Translations under genes and position numbers: made by a program
The notes under the pieces: generated by a model
The model's input: the letters and a program-made list of their open reading frames with translations, nothing else
Database searches by the model: none
Told to the model about the DNA's origin: nothing
Assembly: GCA_023512835.1 (NCBI GenBank)
Contig: CM042084.1
Location: 15,138,403 to 15,202,402 of the forward strand
DNA: 64,000 bases
DNA from: Taxillus chinensis
Lineage: Eukaryota; Streptophyta; Magnoliopsida; Santalales; Loranthaceae
Direction: 5' to 3'
Part shown: piece by piece, positions 1 through 11,935 of the stretch
How positions within the stretch are numbered: position 1 is the first letter of the stretch
Layout of the letters: each line of letters opens with the position of its first letter

Positions 1-257
1 TATGGACCATTCTTAATGTAAGCTCGCCGAATTTCATCGCGTTGATTGACATCATAATCTAATATTCTTGGCCGCTTTCCAGGATCACGTTCCAAAGAAT
101 TCAACTCAGTTGTAATGGTTTCAGTTCTTTGAGATTTTGCAGGACGAGTAGAAGAAGTTGGAGTATCAATAGCAGACTTTGACAATGATACATTAGATTC
201 TAAGTTTTTAGAATTTGTTCTTTTAAAGAATGCATCAATCGTCGATGACTTTCCCAT
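1..257 (-). CDS. TTF-type zinc-finger / ZMYM1-like (hAT-derived) protein, N-terminus, runs off the window
   Basis: Reading the minus strand from an ATG at 255-257 gives 85 uninterrupted codons to the window edge. The start MGKSSTIDAFFKR, followed by a Ser/Thr-rich linker and then ERDPGKRP and NQRDEIRRAYIK, is the usual N-terminus of plant 'zinc finger MYM-type protein 1-like' proteins. These carry a TTF-type zinc finger and a DUF4371/hAT dimerisation region and derive from hAT transposases. Neither the zinc finger nor the catalytic region lies in the window. In this family the protein may be an active transposase, a decayed transposon or a domesticated gene; the fragment cannot decide. The start is chosen because an MGK(S)..DxFF opening is typical and AT-rich non-coding DNA lies directly upstream. 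Confidence 0.75.
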   Translation of the reverse strand, partial: MGKSSTIDAFFKRTNSKNLESNVSLSKSAIDTPTSSTRPAKSQRTETITTELNSLERDPGKRPRILDYDVNQRDEIRRAYIKNGP

Positions 258-685
258 CTATAAATAAAATAAAATTATTTTGTTAAATTAATAGAATCAA
301 ATAAGTAAAATAATTAGATAAATTTAAATTAAAAATCGCATGAAGCTTAAAAATTAAAGATAAGCCATACCTAACTTTCAATCTGACATATAATTTAAAT
401 AAATTAGAATCAAGCATGAATCATTATACCCTTGCTACATAATTCCATCAATGACAATTTGAAATCAATTGTCTTACTGGAAAACATCATGACAAAAATC
501 CTAAAAGTATGACAATTGTCTCAATTGTCTTACTGCTTAAAAATAGGACCGAGGTATTATCTAATTTTTAGTTTTAGAATTTAGATTTTAGAATCATTAC
601 TGTAAAATTAGAAGCATTTGTGGTGCTTGCTGGAAATATTCAAATGACCCCAAGAATCCTAAACAATTAGGGGGGGCATTAGGCG

Positions 686-773
686 GACTACAGTTTACAA
701 GATATCCAGACTGCAATAGGGAAAATTTTATACACCATTTAGAGAACTAAATTAAAATTAGGAATTTTGAGAA
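686..773 (+). repeat. Direct repeat copy 1 (about 86 bp)
   Basis: This copy is nearly identical to 890-975. Both contain AGATATCCAGACTGCAATAG, then AAAATTTTATACACCATTT and a shared AT-rich tail ending in AGGAATTTT. Spacing is about 204 bp in the same orientation. It may be a local duplication in the leader of the TTF-type gene. Confidence 0.8.
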
Positions 774-889
774 TCAAATTTTACTATTTTAGGGATTTGG
801 AATTTGATATGCATAAATCTTGGAAATTTTACTTACACCAAACTGAAGATTGAAGAATCCGCCTGAAATTGAAGAACCGAAGACTTGGC

Positions 890-975
890 AGACTATAGTT
901 TGTAAGATATCCAGACTGCAATAGAGAAAATTTTATACACCATTTAGAGAACTAAATTAAAATTAGGAATTTTAT
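890..975 (+). repeat. Direct repeat copy 2 (about 86 bp)
   Basis: Second copy of the repeat at 686-773, with only a few substitutions, by eye. Confidence 0.8.
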
Positions 976-1817
976 ACCTACAAAGTAACCTTCTATCCCA
1001 ATCAGTTCTTCCTCCTTGTTTCGAGATCTAAACACGGAAGGACCATTGATAATGGCAGGGCACAAGATGGTCTCTACTTGCTTGGTAATGAATGCACACC
1101 CGCCATAACATCTTCATTATCTACATGTAGATGATGTACATGTAGAGGGTTCCAATGACACTTTATCTACATTTAACTTAACCTTGTTCCAATGGCACTA
1201 TCGTTTGGGTCAACCTCCTTTAGAGGGTTCGTCCTCCTACGTGTAATTTTTTCTCGAGGGTAATCTCTTGGATAACCTATTGTTCTTGGAAAGTCACTAG
1301 GGCATGTACACAACAACCTATCAAAAATTTTGTTTAGCATGCTTCTTTGCCTAGTCCCTATTGTGCCTTTGTTTCTTCTCTTTTGCGTGTTTATATTACT
1401 TTTTCATAAGAAAATTTTATTGAAATATAAAGATCGCACACAAAGAACAGAAATACAACAAGACTCAAAAGAAACAACCATTAACAATATCACAAATGGG
1501 AAAAAAATATACACGCCCGAAGCAAACATCCATTCCCTCAAATTTCGGAAAAAAAAAGATATATCTCTATAGCATACCACTCTCAATCATCAAATACATG
1601 TGCATTCCGCTTGCACCAAAGACAAAAAAATAATAATGAGGGACAACCCAGTAAATCACCCCACGCCCCCTAGCCAACATGCAAACAACGCATCAAGTGA
1701 CGATGGCATCCCCCAATGAAGGAAAAAATGATTCACAGACTCCGTCGAAGCCTTACACATGTAATACTGGCTAACAAGGATGAAACTCTAGTGCCACAAA
1801 TTATCAGCAATAAGAAT

Positions 1818-2601
1818 CTAGGCCATGCACCGCAATCTAAGCAAATAAGGCAACTCTAAATGGAATCTGTGCCTTCCACACACTATGCCAAGGAAAACTC
1901 CAAGGCCGTGCATGCGTAACAAGAAAATAAAAACTAGTTGATAGTCACGCTCTCGATTGAGACGCCAACATAGCCTATTGTCCACAAGCCTTGCTGGGAA
2001 AACTAAATACATGTTAAAAAATAATGAGAAAACTTCCAATTCCCAATTGTGGGCAGTCCACGAAAACAACACCTCATTATACGATAATATCCCAAAGACA
2101 ATGAACATCAGCTACAAATATTCGAATAGCATACACCAATACAACTTCGAGTAAATGAGATTCAAGAGAGATTCACCACACCATACATCATCCCAAAAGC
2201 GAACAGAAGCACCATCCCCCAACTCAAACACCACAAATCGAGAGGAGTCCTACCACACACAGATGAATTTCCATAATCTTATGCCATGCAGTTTGTGAGG
2301 CATCAATGAGGTCCAACCACACCAACAACTATGTACTTCATTGCAATCACCTCCCACTAAAGGGCCCCCCACTCCACCCCAAATGGCCACAATCATTTCC
2401 CCATAAGAGAAGCATTAAACTGACATAGCTTCTTAATGGCCAAACTGAACAAAAAAAAGAAGACAACACACTATCCCATTTAACCAAATGAGGTTTAGGC
2501 TTACCCGCAGCGGATCCCCAAAGGAAATTCCTTTGGATCCGTTTGAGCCGAGAAGCCACAACCACGGGAAAAGAGAACAAGGAAAGATAAAAGGTCAGCA
2601 A
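1818..2601 (-). pseudogene. LINE ORF2 C-terminal part (RT thumb/connection and zf-RVT region)
   Basis: The segment 2601-2347 reads YLSLFSFPVVVASRLKRIQ followed by RNFLWG and HLVKWDSV, a hallmark just after the RT domain of plant LINEs. Segment 2108-1818 carries a DNRLCWRLNRERDYQ-like motif followed by the W..FLG region of the zinc-binding RT domain. Further upstream, around 2800-2640, the [20 protein letters not shown] segment precedes it in another frame. No single frame is open across the region, so it is a pseudogene. Confidence 0.75.
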
Positions 2602-2799
2602 GTTAAAAAGGGTGTTCTTAACAAAATGAGTCGACTTCCAGGGGTAAATTCACTTCTACCCTGCCAAACAACACTCCATCATCTCAATAATCGGGTTCCA
2701 AATAGTGATAGCCTTAAAGGGTGCTTTCAAAGAAAGACCCAAATACATAAGGGGCAACTGCACCAAGGTTCAAAAATACAAAATACAGTACAGTACGAA

Positions 2800-3340
2800 A
2801 TCAAATCTGTAAAGCAAGGTGGGCGCCTTGAGGAGGTTGAGGTGGGCGCCTCAACCGTCGACGACAATTTTTTTAAAATATATACAAAATATATAAAATT
2901 AAATGAGCAGAATTTATATAATTGAAATTATATCCCTTCTGTGATTATTTGCCATATCAACATAACTGAAATTTAAAATTAAATCAAATTATTTAACATA
3001 ATTTATATAAAATTTTGCTTCATTTATATAATTTGCTTTAAACAGAATTTAAATCAAATTATTTAACTGCTTGCCTCGGATCGATGCTGGAGCAGGAGCT
3101 GATGATGACACGCTGGACAACTACGTGGACTCGATGACGACGTTGGAGCAGGAGCTGACGACAATGCTGGAGCAGGAGCCGACGACGAAACGCGAAACGA
3201 CTATGTGGACTCGACAACAACGCTGGAGCTGGCAACGACGAGGGATTGACTTCGACTCTTCGATGCGAGGCAAGGCGATGCGATACATATGGCTTAAAAT
3301 TAGGTTAGACTTTTATAATTTTTTTAAACGCGTCTGGCTG
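2800..3340. repeat. Foreign insert inside the LINE, with an internal tandem duplication
   Basis: This segment interrupts the LINE RT where the active-site region should be. It begins with a GC-rich part containing an inverted repeat (GGTTGAGG ... CCTCAACC near 2837-2858), passes through AT-rich DNA, and ends in a GC-rich part with about 80-bp tandem duplications (CTGGAGCAGGAG and GTGGACTCGA recur at about 3086/3167 and 3124/3203). The open frame at 3071-3370 is a by-product of this repetition. Exact borders and element type are not resolved. Confidence 0.45.
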
Positions 3341-3399
3341 CGTCATCACCAAAAAGGTAGAAAACTATAAAACCCCTACCCAGGCGACCCACCAAGAAT

Positions 3400-4202
3400 C
3401 CAAAGAAAAGCCCGACCAAAAAGGCCTTGCCCACCATGCGACTAAAAGCCTCAATAATAATGACAAATAACATAGGAGACAATGGATTCCCTTGCCAAAG
3501 ACTCTGAAAATTTGAAAAGAACCTACAAGGGCTTCCATTTACAAGAATGGAAAAACGGGCAGTGAAAATTTAAAAGGAGATCCAATGCCGCCACTTGGCT
3601 AAGAAGCCAGAATGCCAAAGAATATAAAGAAGAAACTCCCAATGAACATGATCATAGGCCTTCTCAACTTAAATAAAACTCCTGAAAGAGCAACTTTAAC
3701 CCAACTATCAAGGCACTCATTTGCGATGAAAACTGAATCCAAAATATGCCAACCAGGCACAATGACACCCTAAGAGGGAAAAATAATCTTCTATAAAACA
3801 ACCTTCAACCTGTTAGCAAGCACTTTCGCAATGATTTTATACATGTCGTCCACCAAACTAATATGCCACAAATCTTTCAAATCATCGCCCCTGGCTTCTT
3901 GGGGGTGAGGGCCTTAAAAGTAACGTTAAGACTCCTCTCAAACCAACAGTGTTCCTAGAACTAAACACACACACTCATGACATCATACCACACAACAACC
4001 CAACAATGTTGAAAGAATGCCAAGGAAAACCCATATGAACCAAGGGCCTTATACCCTTTATAACCCCAAACCACAAACTCCACCTCCTCAAATGAATGCT
4101 TAAGCCACACGACATCTTCCTCAGAAATGACATCATACTAGATCCCATCAATAAGAAGGAGGTGATCTGCCTCCCAAAAAAGAGACTAGAAGAACTCCAC
4201 AA
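3400..4202 (-). pseudogene. LINE ORF2 reverse transcriptase fragment
   Basis: The minus strand from 4202 encodes a region resembling 'EEV..WG..GYKALG..GFSLAFFQHCW', the N-terminal RT block of plant LINEs (normally DKAPGPDGFSLAFFQ). Around 3490-3400 it encodes QGNPLSPMLFVIIIEAF, the GDPLSP-type RT block. The YADD catalytic block that should follow is absent at the position of the insert. Several frameshifts separate the pieces. Confidence 0.75.
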
Positions 4203-4525
4203 TGTGATCCCGAATATCCTCTTACCACGTCAAAGAAATACCATCAATACGAAGCTTGCTAATAGAGTTAGCATTCTTGTGAGAGTTTGCTATACATTAA
4301 AAAACTTGGAGTTCTTATCCACTTCTTGAAGCCATAGGGATCAAGAATTCTGATGCCAACAAATCTTAACCATTAGAAGCACTACTCAAGAGAAGAAGCC
4401 AACATAACCGAGTGCCCCGTCTCCTCCTCTGATAAAGGCCAAATCAGGGCCACCTCATCAAGGGCACACAAATCTGCCAGCAAAGCATGCTTACAAACAC
4501 CAACCTGTCCAAAAACAATACCATT

Positions 4526-5121
4526 CTAAATTTCCAAATCCCCCTTCAACAACTTCAACTTGGAGGCAAGCACATAATTCTGAGAGCCCTCCACCCGATA
4601 CGACTCCCACCAAGTCTTAACCTGGGCCATAAAACCCTCGGCCAATAACCACATGTTCTCGAACCTGAAAGGTCTCTGACATAACAGTAAAGGACCACAA
4701 TCCAAAAGAACCAAAAAATAATCAAAACCCCACCGACTCTTCCTTGACTGATAGAGATGCACATGCTCCCCGGCCCAATCCACAAAAAGGAAAAACCTAT
4801 CAAATTAAAAAAAGGACAGCTCAACGCAATTATTAGATCACGTGAACTCCCCACCAATCAATGGAAGATCAACCAAACCCAAGGCATCAATAAACACAAA
4901 ATCCAACCATCAAAGGAGTGAATCCCGTCGAACCTATTTTCATAAAAGGAAAACGCACCGCATTGAAATCCCCCCCTAGGGGATTCACTCCTTCGGCTTC
5001 GATGGTTGGGTTCAATATGTCGTGCTTCAATATCTTGCAACAAGGCAATGACAGCATGTTTGATACCCTCATAATTCACCCCCAACACCTTACTGATAGC
5101 CTTGTGCGTTGTATCACCCAC
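4526..5121 (-). pseudogene. LINE ORF2 endonuclease fragment
   Basis: Frames on the minus strand give GGDFNAVRF, then a GSTGF..LM..F..FIDALGLVDLP-like stretch, the conserved substrate-binding part of apurinic/apyrimidinic-type LINE endonucleases. The segment 4783-4526 continues as FRFENMWLLAEGF..QVKTWWESY, the linker between endonuclease and RT. The frames are broken. Confidence 0.75.
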
Positions 5122-5739
5122 TCAAACAAGTGTCCCAAGGCAATAACGCTAACAGGCTACCCATAGAGTGCATCTACAAGCAAACCAGCAACTGCCAGAG
5201 GCTGAACTCAAACGGCTGCTCCACCCAAAGGAGCCTCCCTGTGCACTACCAACATCACCCCATCAGGTTCAAAACCCTCCTGCCCTGCCACCTTGAGAAG
5301 AGACATCCCCAACCCCCTCTCCATCATCCTGGAAATCAAGGGACACCCCTGAACAAAAAGACCCCCAACAAATGCAGCATCAACACTAACAACCTCATCC
5401 CCAACCTGAGGGGCATCTTCCCGTATCCCATGTTCGGCTTTGTTCCACAATGAAACTTGGATGGGAAGTGTATATGGAGGTACTACCAAAAGTCTCTTCT
5501 AATAAAACGGAGGGTTTGTAAGTTGAAGAGAGTTTCTGTATAAGTTGAAATAGTATCCAAAAGCTGCTCATGGTCTATGCCCACTATATAAAATAAAATT
5601 AAATTAAAAAATAGAGAACATACTTTGTTCATTCGAAAATCTGGTGTCAATGATATTGTGGTAGTTAAACTTTGTCCAATCATTCCAAGGACCTTTCATT
5701 TTCCAAAATGTTAGACCTTTTGACTAAGATTGGTTTATT

Positions 5740-6480
5740 AGGTTGTCGTCCTTCAACAAATCCAATGAATGTGTCTACTACATTGCTCGCCAAGAAGCCA
5801 GGTGTAATGTGAACTTGTACACAAAGGTAGGTATCAATAATTGGTTTGGGAAACTTATTTACCTATCCCATACCCAAATAGAAGAGAGTTGTGAATCAGT
5901 TATTGCATGATGATCATTCTACATCTCATATGAATGTTGTTCATTGAATTCTTACATACATGCAATCATCTTTAAGGAAGGGCATCCTAGGGTCTCCCAT
6001 AATCACTTTAGAGTGGAGGCTTATATCGACGTTTATTGGGTTGTTTCACCTGATAAGAAGTCCATATCAAGCTATGATTTTGTTGGAGGAAACCTTGGTG
6101 CATGGTACAATAAGAAGCAAAATGTGGTGCCAATGTTTAGTGCAAAGGTTAATTTTCGAGCTATGGTACAAGGGATCTGGCAATTACTTTGGCTTCAAAG
6201 CATCCCACTTGATCTTGTAATAATGATTTAGCTCTCCATGATGGTGTATTCTAACAACAAGGATGTCATCAACAGCGCTCGTAACCTAGTTCAACACGAC
6301 CCCCACCAACCAAGTGGAGGTGGACAGACATCTCATCAATGAGAAGAAGAGGCAGTTAGCCAAAGCAATTTTCTACACTGCTTGTGAACTCTGAAGAATA
6401 GTTTGCAAATGTTCACTAAGTGCTCAAATGGGAAAGTTTTTTAATCCTATTTTTGGTAAGTTAGGCATGCATGACTTTTT
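5740..6480 (+). mobile_element. Copia retrotransposon remnant (RT C-terminus and RNase H)
   Basis: Degenerate plus-strand translation follows Ty1/Copia pol in order: a LVGKLIYLSHTRPDI-like block (about 5845-5890), an SQFMHDPH..H-like block, a YTDADW/STSGY-like block (about 6020-6075), FVGGN..W..KKQNVV..SAK.NFRAM..GIW.LLWL (6080-6200), and a NKDVINSARN.VQHD block (6250-6300), ending at KLGMHD near 6465. Frames shift at least twice. No LTR is attached; it is an isolated fragment with no protein product. Orientation is opposite to the neighbouring LINE and ankyrin gene. Confidence 0.8.
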
Positions 6481-7154
6481 TTTTTGATAAGTAGGCATGT
6501 GTGACATTTATACACCATGTTACGGGAGGCATTGAAAGTTCATCACCAAAATTTTAACCTTGTTACTTTTTCTCGTTATGTTTATTAGTTATGGCAGTTA
6601 TATACTAGGTAAAGTATTAATTAGGCCCATCTAGCAAGAATCCATGTGTACCTTGACTTTGCTATTTTAAATTAACAGAAGATTATAAATGAGAATATTG
6701 GCAAATAAGCTAATCACTTCAATTCCAAACAAAGAATGGCTCTTTTAAACACTAATATTATGAAACAAAATTGATGGCAAATCAAATTTCCTTTGATGAA
6801 CATCACCCAATTTTGATCTTATTCTTCTTTTACTCATATAGCTCTACCAAACAATTTATACATCTATACAGTAATGTAATTATGAAATTGATTCAGGGCC
6901 AGAGCATTTTGCTTGTGTCTTGCTATCTCTCATGGAATTCAAAAAAATATTGTAAACAATAGATTTAGTCAAATAATTTATATTCATATACATAATTAAT
7001 TTATACCTAAATTAAATTATTTATAAACTAGAAAATAAATTATTCAGATGCCATTTAAAAAATTGAATAAACAAGAAAATAAATGCCACCTTGCAATGTA
7101 TATCGAAAATCATGTGAAATCTGCTGCAAAAATGCTTTCATGGAAAATTAATAC
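6481..7154. other. AT-rich DNA between the Copia remnant and the ankyrin exons
   Basis: I see no coding region that I can support. If the ankyrin gene continues, this is intron DNA on its minus strand; the donor at 7153-7154 opens into it, but no further ankyrin repeat could be read. Confidence 0.4.
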
Positions 7155-10100
7155 CTTCAATGTCTTTAATGTTGACATCGACTTCGAGGTCCAAAATCAA
7201 ATAACTGCAAATCTCATATTGTCCCCATCGAGTAGCATAGTGAAGAATCGAGTACTTATTGATGAGTTTTAGGTCCGACACTCTATCGGAACAAAACTTG
7301 GATATGAAATCTAGATAATTTATCCAAAAGAGTGAGAAGAAGATGAAAAGTAAAGAAAAATGAAAAGGTTGGGAATTGTAATGTTTACTCTTGAGGCTTT
7401 TAAGATCTCCACAAGCAACAGCAGAAAAGATATCTTCGCAAATAACGTCTTCAAATTTTTCAAAAACTAAAAGAAAAACAAAATAAAATGAAAACGCATA
7501 AATAAGCACCATGGCTTTAAAGAATCACTAATTGCAACAAAACAAATGCTTTACAAATCAATAAAACCTCTTTACAAGTCATAAACAATTTTTTTTGTTT
7601 GGTTACCCGCTTAAACTTATTTTTTATATGCACATTTCTGTGTATAACCATAAGCACACTCCACACTTATCTTTACGAATATAATGCACTTGTCTGCTAT
7701 GTTAATTCCAAATATATCCTCATCTACTTTATTGTTGATATTTTAAATTTCTAGAGCTTAAATGATCAAAAATGTAAAGTAAAACTATTAGAAATTTTTA
7801 ATGCAGTGCATGAATTTGGGAAACTATTTTACATGGATCCATAAAAAAAGTAACATTTTTCCAAAGATTACTGGTACGCAATTTTTAATTTATTCTTATG
7901 TGTTTGACAAAACAAAATCTATTATACTCTCAAAATTATTGTAAAATATAAGATTTATACTTTTATTCACAATTTCCTTGCATATAAATTATTAGGTAAT
8001 TATTATCCAGACACTTTCTCTTACTTATAGATGACTTATGTGTAAAATTATCCAAACCTCCGTATACAAAAAAAAAATACAAGTCCATTAACATAGATTA
8101 TTGGGTAATTATTATCCAGACACTTTCTCTTACTTATAGATGACTTATGCTTAACATTATCCAAACCTCCTTATACAAGAAAAAAAGATACAAGTCCATT
8201 AACATATAAATTATTAGGTAATTATTATCCGGACACTTTCTCTTACTTATAGATGACTTGCGTGTAACATTATCCAAACCTCCTTATACAAAAAAAAAAG
8301 AAAAAAGATACAAGTCCCTTGCTTTAAAAGCCCATTAACATTATAAGCATAAGAATAATGTATAAGTTTATCCGGTACTATCCATGCAAGCTTTTTGTTA
8401 TTAAGAAAAAATGAAAGCCAGAAAAAAAAATCACCACTTGTATGGTCTATATTTACCCTTTTTAGAATCTCAAAAACTAACAATCTTACTCCTAACCAAC
8501 ACACACATTTATCCATATCACAGGCTCTTAAACCAACTTTTGAAGTCTTTGATTGAACAAATCAAAGCTACCCTTTGATTGCACTCTATTCACTCCACCT
8601 CTTAAGATATTAACCTTACAAAAATATATTTGGATTCTCAAAAAGCATATTTATTTACTATTGACAAATATTTACATAAATATTACAATGTAAATTTAAA
8701 CATACATGCAATGAAACTAATAGCCTATGCAGCAACATTACTAGTTTTTTTGGGTGTTCTTTTGATTTGAAGTTCGAACATGATTAACTATTTTGAAACA
8801 TGTTCCAAAAAGAATTTATCAAAAAAAATGTTCAAAAAAGAAATCAAACTATTAAAGTTTTAGTTTTAAAGTGTTTACCTCATTTAAAAGCTTGTCACAC
8901 TTCCAAAACAATAAACATAAGGCTTTAGTGAACAAGTTTGATAAAAAAAATTTGAATTTAACAAATAATAGCAATAATCATAATAACAATAATAATGGAG
9001 CAGGCCATAAACTAACAGTTTTAGGACTAAAAAAACAATTTCCTATTTAAACTCTTTCTTATAAACTTTGAATGTCTGTCTAAAAAATAATAATGGGTTA
9101 GGAATCAAAATGGTTTTGGGTGATGCTTTTATCTCTTGGTGCATTGTTCGCTTGTTGGATAGGAGTCAGGTGGTGGTCGATAATTTGGCGAGCTATCCCT
9201 CACTGATTTACTAGGAGCATTTGATAAGAGCAAAATGCAACCATTTGATAATAGTGACAAGCCTATCATTGAGCTTCAACTTATTTTTTTCAATGTTTGA
9301 GGGAGTGAATGTTTGCTATGAGAATGTACCGTTTTTCCTCCATTGATGATGTTATTAACAAGTTCTCATTTTAAACTTACCATTGTATATATGCTCTTTG
9401 CACACTCCATGTATGTTTTCTCTTTCTAATAAAATTTCTTTTTTATCCAAAAAAAAAAAATTTAAATGTGCCAAACCTACATGCTCATGTCACTCCTTGC
9501 TCTCATTTGATAATAAGTGATTTTGATCTTTCTATTTCTCAATTTAGCTCAAATTACCCACAAATAGAGATCCAAACACATTAACTAACTAACCGAAGCC
9601 TATCAAACCTACTAAGTCTACTTTTGCTATCGTAAGACTCACAAGCTACAAATAATCACTTTAACTAAATTTACCATGCAATAAAAACTCATAAACTAAT
9701 CCATGGCAATAACCAGCAAACTTCATAATAGTACAACTTACATTTACATCCAGGTACACGGATCATATCACAATCGTATTTTAAAAAGAACATAAACTCA
9801 AACCAAACACCAATACATATGATAGATACACAATCCCCATAAATCATATAGTACAAACCAGATCTTTTAGGTTTCGGATTTCTAGGAAGAGAGATCAAAT
9901 TTTTGCGAAGTGAAGTCATGACTTCATTAAGTGGAGGGATGGGCAACTTTCCTTCAATTGACCTTTTGATCTCTGCAAGGGAAAGAATGGTCTCCTAGGA
10001 TGACATGGGAAAATAAAAATAAACAAAGTTTAGAAACACATTAAACATGGGGAGAAATTCAAAGGTCAGATATTCACAACAATAAACTACAACAATGAGC

Positions 10101-10274
10101 ATAATTCATGTAGCAAATGTATCCAAAACAAAACACAATGTTGATGTCTCCAAAATAGCATTTATGTATGCAAGAAATTTGGGTTGTTACTTGTTAAACT
10201 ACATAAATAACAAAAATCAAGCTTACCGACATGTCTTGCTTTCCATCTTCATCTCTATCTACATTGTGATCCAT
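7155..10274 (-). CDS. Ankyrin-repeat protein gene, first four coding exons (spliced, 3' part not found)
   Basis: Model on the minus strand: exon 10227-10284 (ATG at 10272-10274; acceptor TTTTTTTCTTGCAG, donor GTAAGC), exon 9859-9994 (acceptor CATCCTAG, donor GTTTGT), exon 7389-7466 (acceptor CTTTTAG, donor GTAAAC) and exon 7155-7310 (acceptor ATCTAG, donor GTATTAAT). Phases agree at every junction and give about 139 residues without a stop. The N-terminus MDHNVDRDEDGKQDMS and the basic segment SLPRNPKPKRS are not recognised. The last two exons read GDLKSLKNFISKF, then INKYSILHYATRWGQYEICS and VDVNIKDIEG, matching plant ankyrin proteins of the type 'GxLxxLKK...RGALHFAAREGQTEVCKYLLEEL.LDVDxKDxDG'. 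Ankyrin repeats mediate protein binding; the partner is unknown. The 2.4 kb third intron holds a tandem repeat and a LINE tail. Either the gene continues below 7155 or it is truncated there. Confidence 0.55.
7985..8325 (+). repeat. Tandem repeat, three copies of about 110 bp
   Basis: The block GGTAATTATTATCC, then CACTTTCTCTTACTTATAGA and a TCCAAACCTCC..ATACAA(A)n tail recurs starting at 7995, 8104 and 8217 (periods 109 and 113). It lies inside the long intron of the ankyrin gene model. Confidence 0.9.
9060..9463 (+). mobile_element. 3' end of a retroposed LINE-like sequence with poly(A) tail
   Basis: The stretch ends in TTTCTAATAAAATTTC, a short spacer and a run of A at about 9452-9463, the form of a polyadenylated, reverse-transcribed insertion. 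The preceding sequence resembles the non-coding end of plant LINEs, but no protein homology could be read. It lies within the ankyrin gene intron, in the opposite orientation. Confidence 0.45.
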
Positions 10275-11549
10275 TGAGAAATGTCTGCAAGAAAAAAATG
10301 CAAACAAGAATGCTTTGAGGAAAAAAAAAAACCAATCTGATCAAGTGAACAAGAAAGATAAAATGTGCCTCCCTTCAAACATGTATTTATAACCAAGCTA
10401 GTAGTGAGGGCACTTCTCTACGGCAGGTATTTGGTTCCTCGTGTTTGGTTTTTACTCATTAAGCATGTAGTTTACTCCAACTACAGCACTGCATAGTAAT
10501 AGTAGGTTTACATGCAGAACACACATCATTTGGGCTGCACAAGACCTTCTCTGGCAAAACCACAATTTTCCAAGTTATGGAAAGATTTTCATTGGAGAGT
10601 CTAACTCAAATTCTAGTTTATAGATTCGGCAAGGTCCATTGTATTGTGCCTTTAATTAGACCTAGAAAAAAACCATTGCTATTTCACGCGTATGCCAAAA
10701 AGGAAATCTCTATAAAATAACAGAACCACAGAACACCTCTTCTTTTGGTTTGATAACTGTTTGACACAAACTAGAAACTCACAATACTAAAATAAAAACA
10801 TTACAAATTGTCCCCAACTTAACCAGTAATTATGTGCCCATCCTTTAGAGGGGAATAAGATAAGTCAAATCATTTTAGTGGTTCTTGTGCCGAGAAGGAC
10901 TTTACTTTTCTTTTCTTCCCATGAGAAGGCATTATGCAGGTAACTGAGTCGAAGAATGTTACAGAATTTACACTCATAGTAAATCTTTGACGTACATTAA
11001 TTTTTTTATTGGTATGGTTAGGTGGGTCTAACTTTCAGCAAAGATTGATTTGTATTGATTGAAACTTCTTTTCATTGTAACAAGCAAAAGATAAAGGTCT
11101 ACTTCTAACTTTTTTCAAGAGGAAAAAACATTCTAATGTCAATGCTCCAATCAGTTCTTAAAAAACACAACCAAAAAAAAAGCAAAAACAAAAACAAAAA
11201 AAGTCAATAAATAAATATAAACAATGAAGCCTTAAAACACAGAAGAGTATGAACAGTTAAAACAAACATCAATAAACCTATGGATGTTCCATTATAATTA
11301 AAAAGAAGACCCTCAAAACTATAGAGGCCTACATTTGATAATGTATGGCTAACTAACGAACAGTGTCGGGAGTCACCGTAGAACAAAAACTCACATATAT
11401 GATATATAGACAAAGGCGCTGAATTTAGGGAAAAACAACAACTCGTCTGGTAATTATGAACATAACTAAACAACAATCGTCTTCGATCAATTTTAAATCC
11501 CCATTTTGAAAGCAAAAAAAAAAAAACCAATAGAACGAGTAGGGCGTAC

Positions 11550-11690
11550 CTGAATTGTTCCTGCTTCGAAGCCCTCTCTGCACTAACAAGGCGGGTAGGA
11601 AGGCTTGAGGGGAAGTGAAAGTGCGAGAAGGAAAATAGAAACTAGGGTTCGACGGACCGAGGATGACACTTGCACTATCTATTTATTTTG
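11550..11690 (-). other. Putative non-coding first exon (5' UTR) of the ankyrin gene
   Basis: On the minus strand this segment contains CGAACCCTAGTTTC and a CT-rich leader, has no ATG, and ends at CAATTCAG followed by the donor GTACGC (11548-11549). This is a typical plant leader exon. It would splice across a 1.27 kb intron to the acceptor at 10285-10286, just upstream of the start codon. The 5' border near 11690 is approximate. Confidence 0.5.
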
Positions 11691-11814
11691 CTTAATAATT
11701 ATTTTTCCCAACCTACCCCTTATCCTCTTTCCCAAATTCCAAATCCCAAATCCCTGATCCTAATCCCTAATCGGACAGAGGGTTGACGCGAAGCTTAGGG
11801 AGCGGGTGGGCGCG

Positions 11815-11935
11815 CGACGGGAGAGGAGAGGAGGAGGGAGGGGGGGGGGGGGGAGGGGGAGGGAGACGCCGGGGGGAGCGGGGACGGAGGGAGACGCAGG
11901 GAGAGGGAGACGCAAGGGAGAGAGAGCGCGTTGAG
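11815..11935 (+). repeat. Purine-rich, G-run-rich tract
   Basis: Almost pure G/A on the plus strand with a run of about 15 G near 11840-11855 and many GGG/GGGG runs, interspersed with GAGACG. It lies between the presumed start of the ankyrin gene (minus) and the promoter-like region at 12.25-12.47 kb (plus). G-quadruplex formation is possible. Confidence 0.7.

Larger units (their letters stand above)
258..1394. other. AT-rich non-coding DNA between the TTF-type gene and the LINE
   Basis: No coding region is supported here. It contains a direct repeat (686-773 and 890-975), a run of G at 670-676 and short direct repeats of TACATGTAG around 1120-1145. As the 5' flank of the minus-strand TTF-type gene it could hold its untranslated leader or transposon end, but no terminal inverted repeat was identified. 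Confidence 0.5.
1395..5500 (-). mobile_element. Decayed LINE (non-LTR retrotransposon, L1-like plant type)
   Basis: Read on the minus strand, the order is endonuclease (GGDFNA motif, about 4990), endonuclease/RT linker, RT core (about 4200-3975 and 3490-3400), the conserved segment YLSLF..VASRLKRIQRNFLWG (about 2600-2500) and the zinc-binding RT tail (about 2110-1800). This matches plant L1-type ORF2. All parts are in different frames with many stops, so the copy is dead. The 3' end is near 1395-1420, where the minus strand reads AATAAAATTTTCTTATG, the usual end of such elements. The centre of the RT is missing or replaced by the insert at 2800-3340. Confidence 0.85.

Noticed and set aside
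3071..3370. 99-codon acidic frame within the LINE
   Set aside because: Lies in a tandemly duplicated insert; no domain and no conserved start.
7985..8325. Regularly spaced repeats that could look like a CRISPR array
   Set aside because: Repeat units are about 110 bp without unique spacers, in a plant genome.
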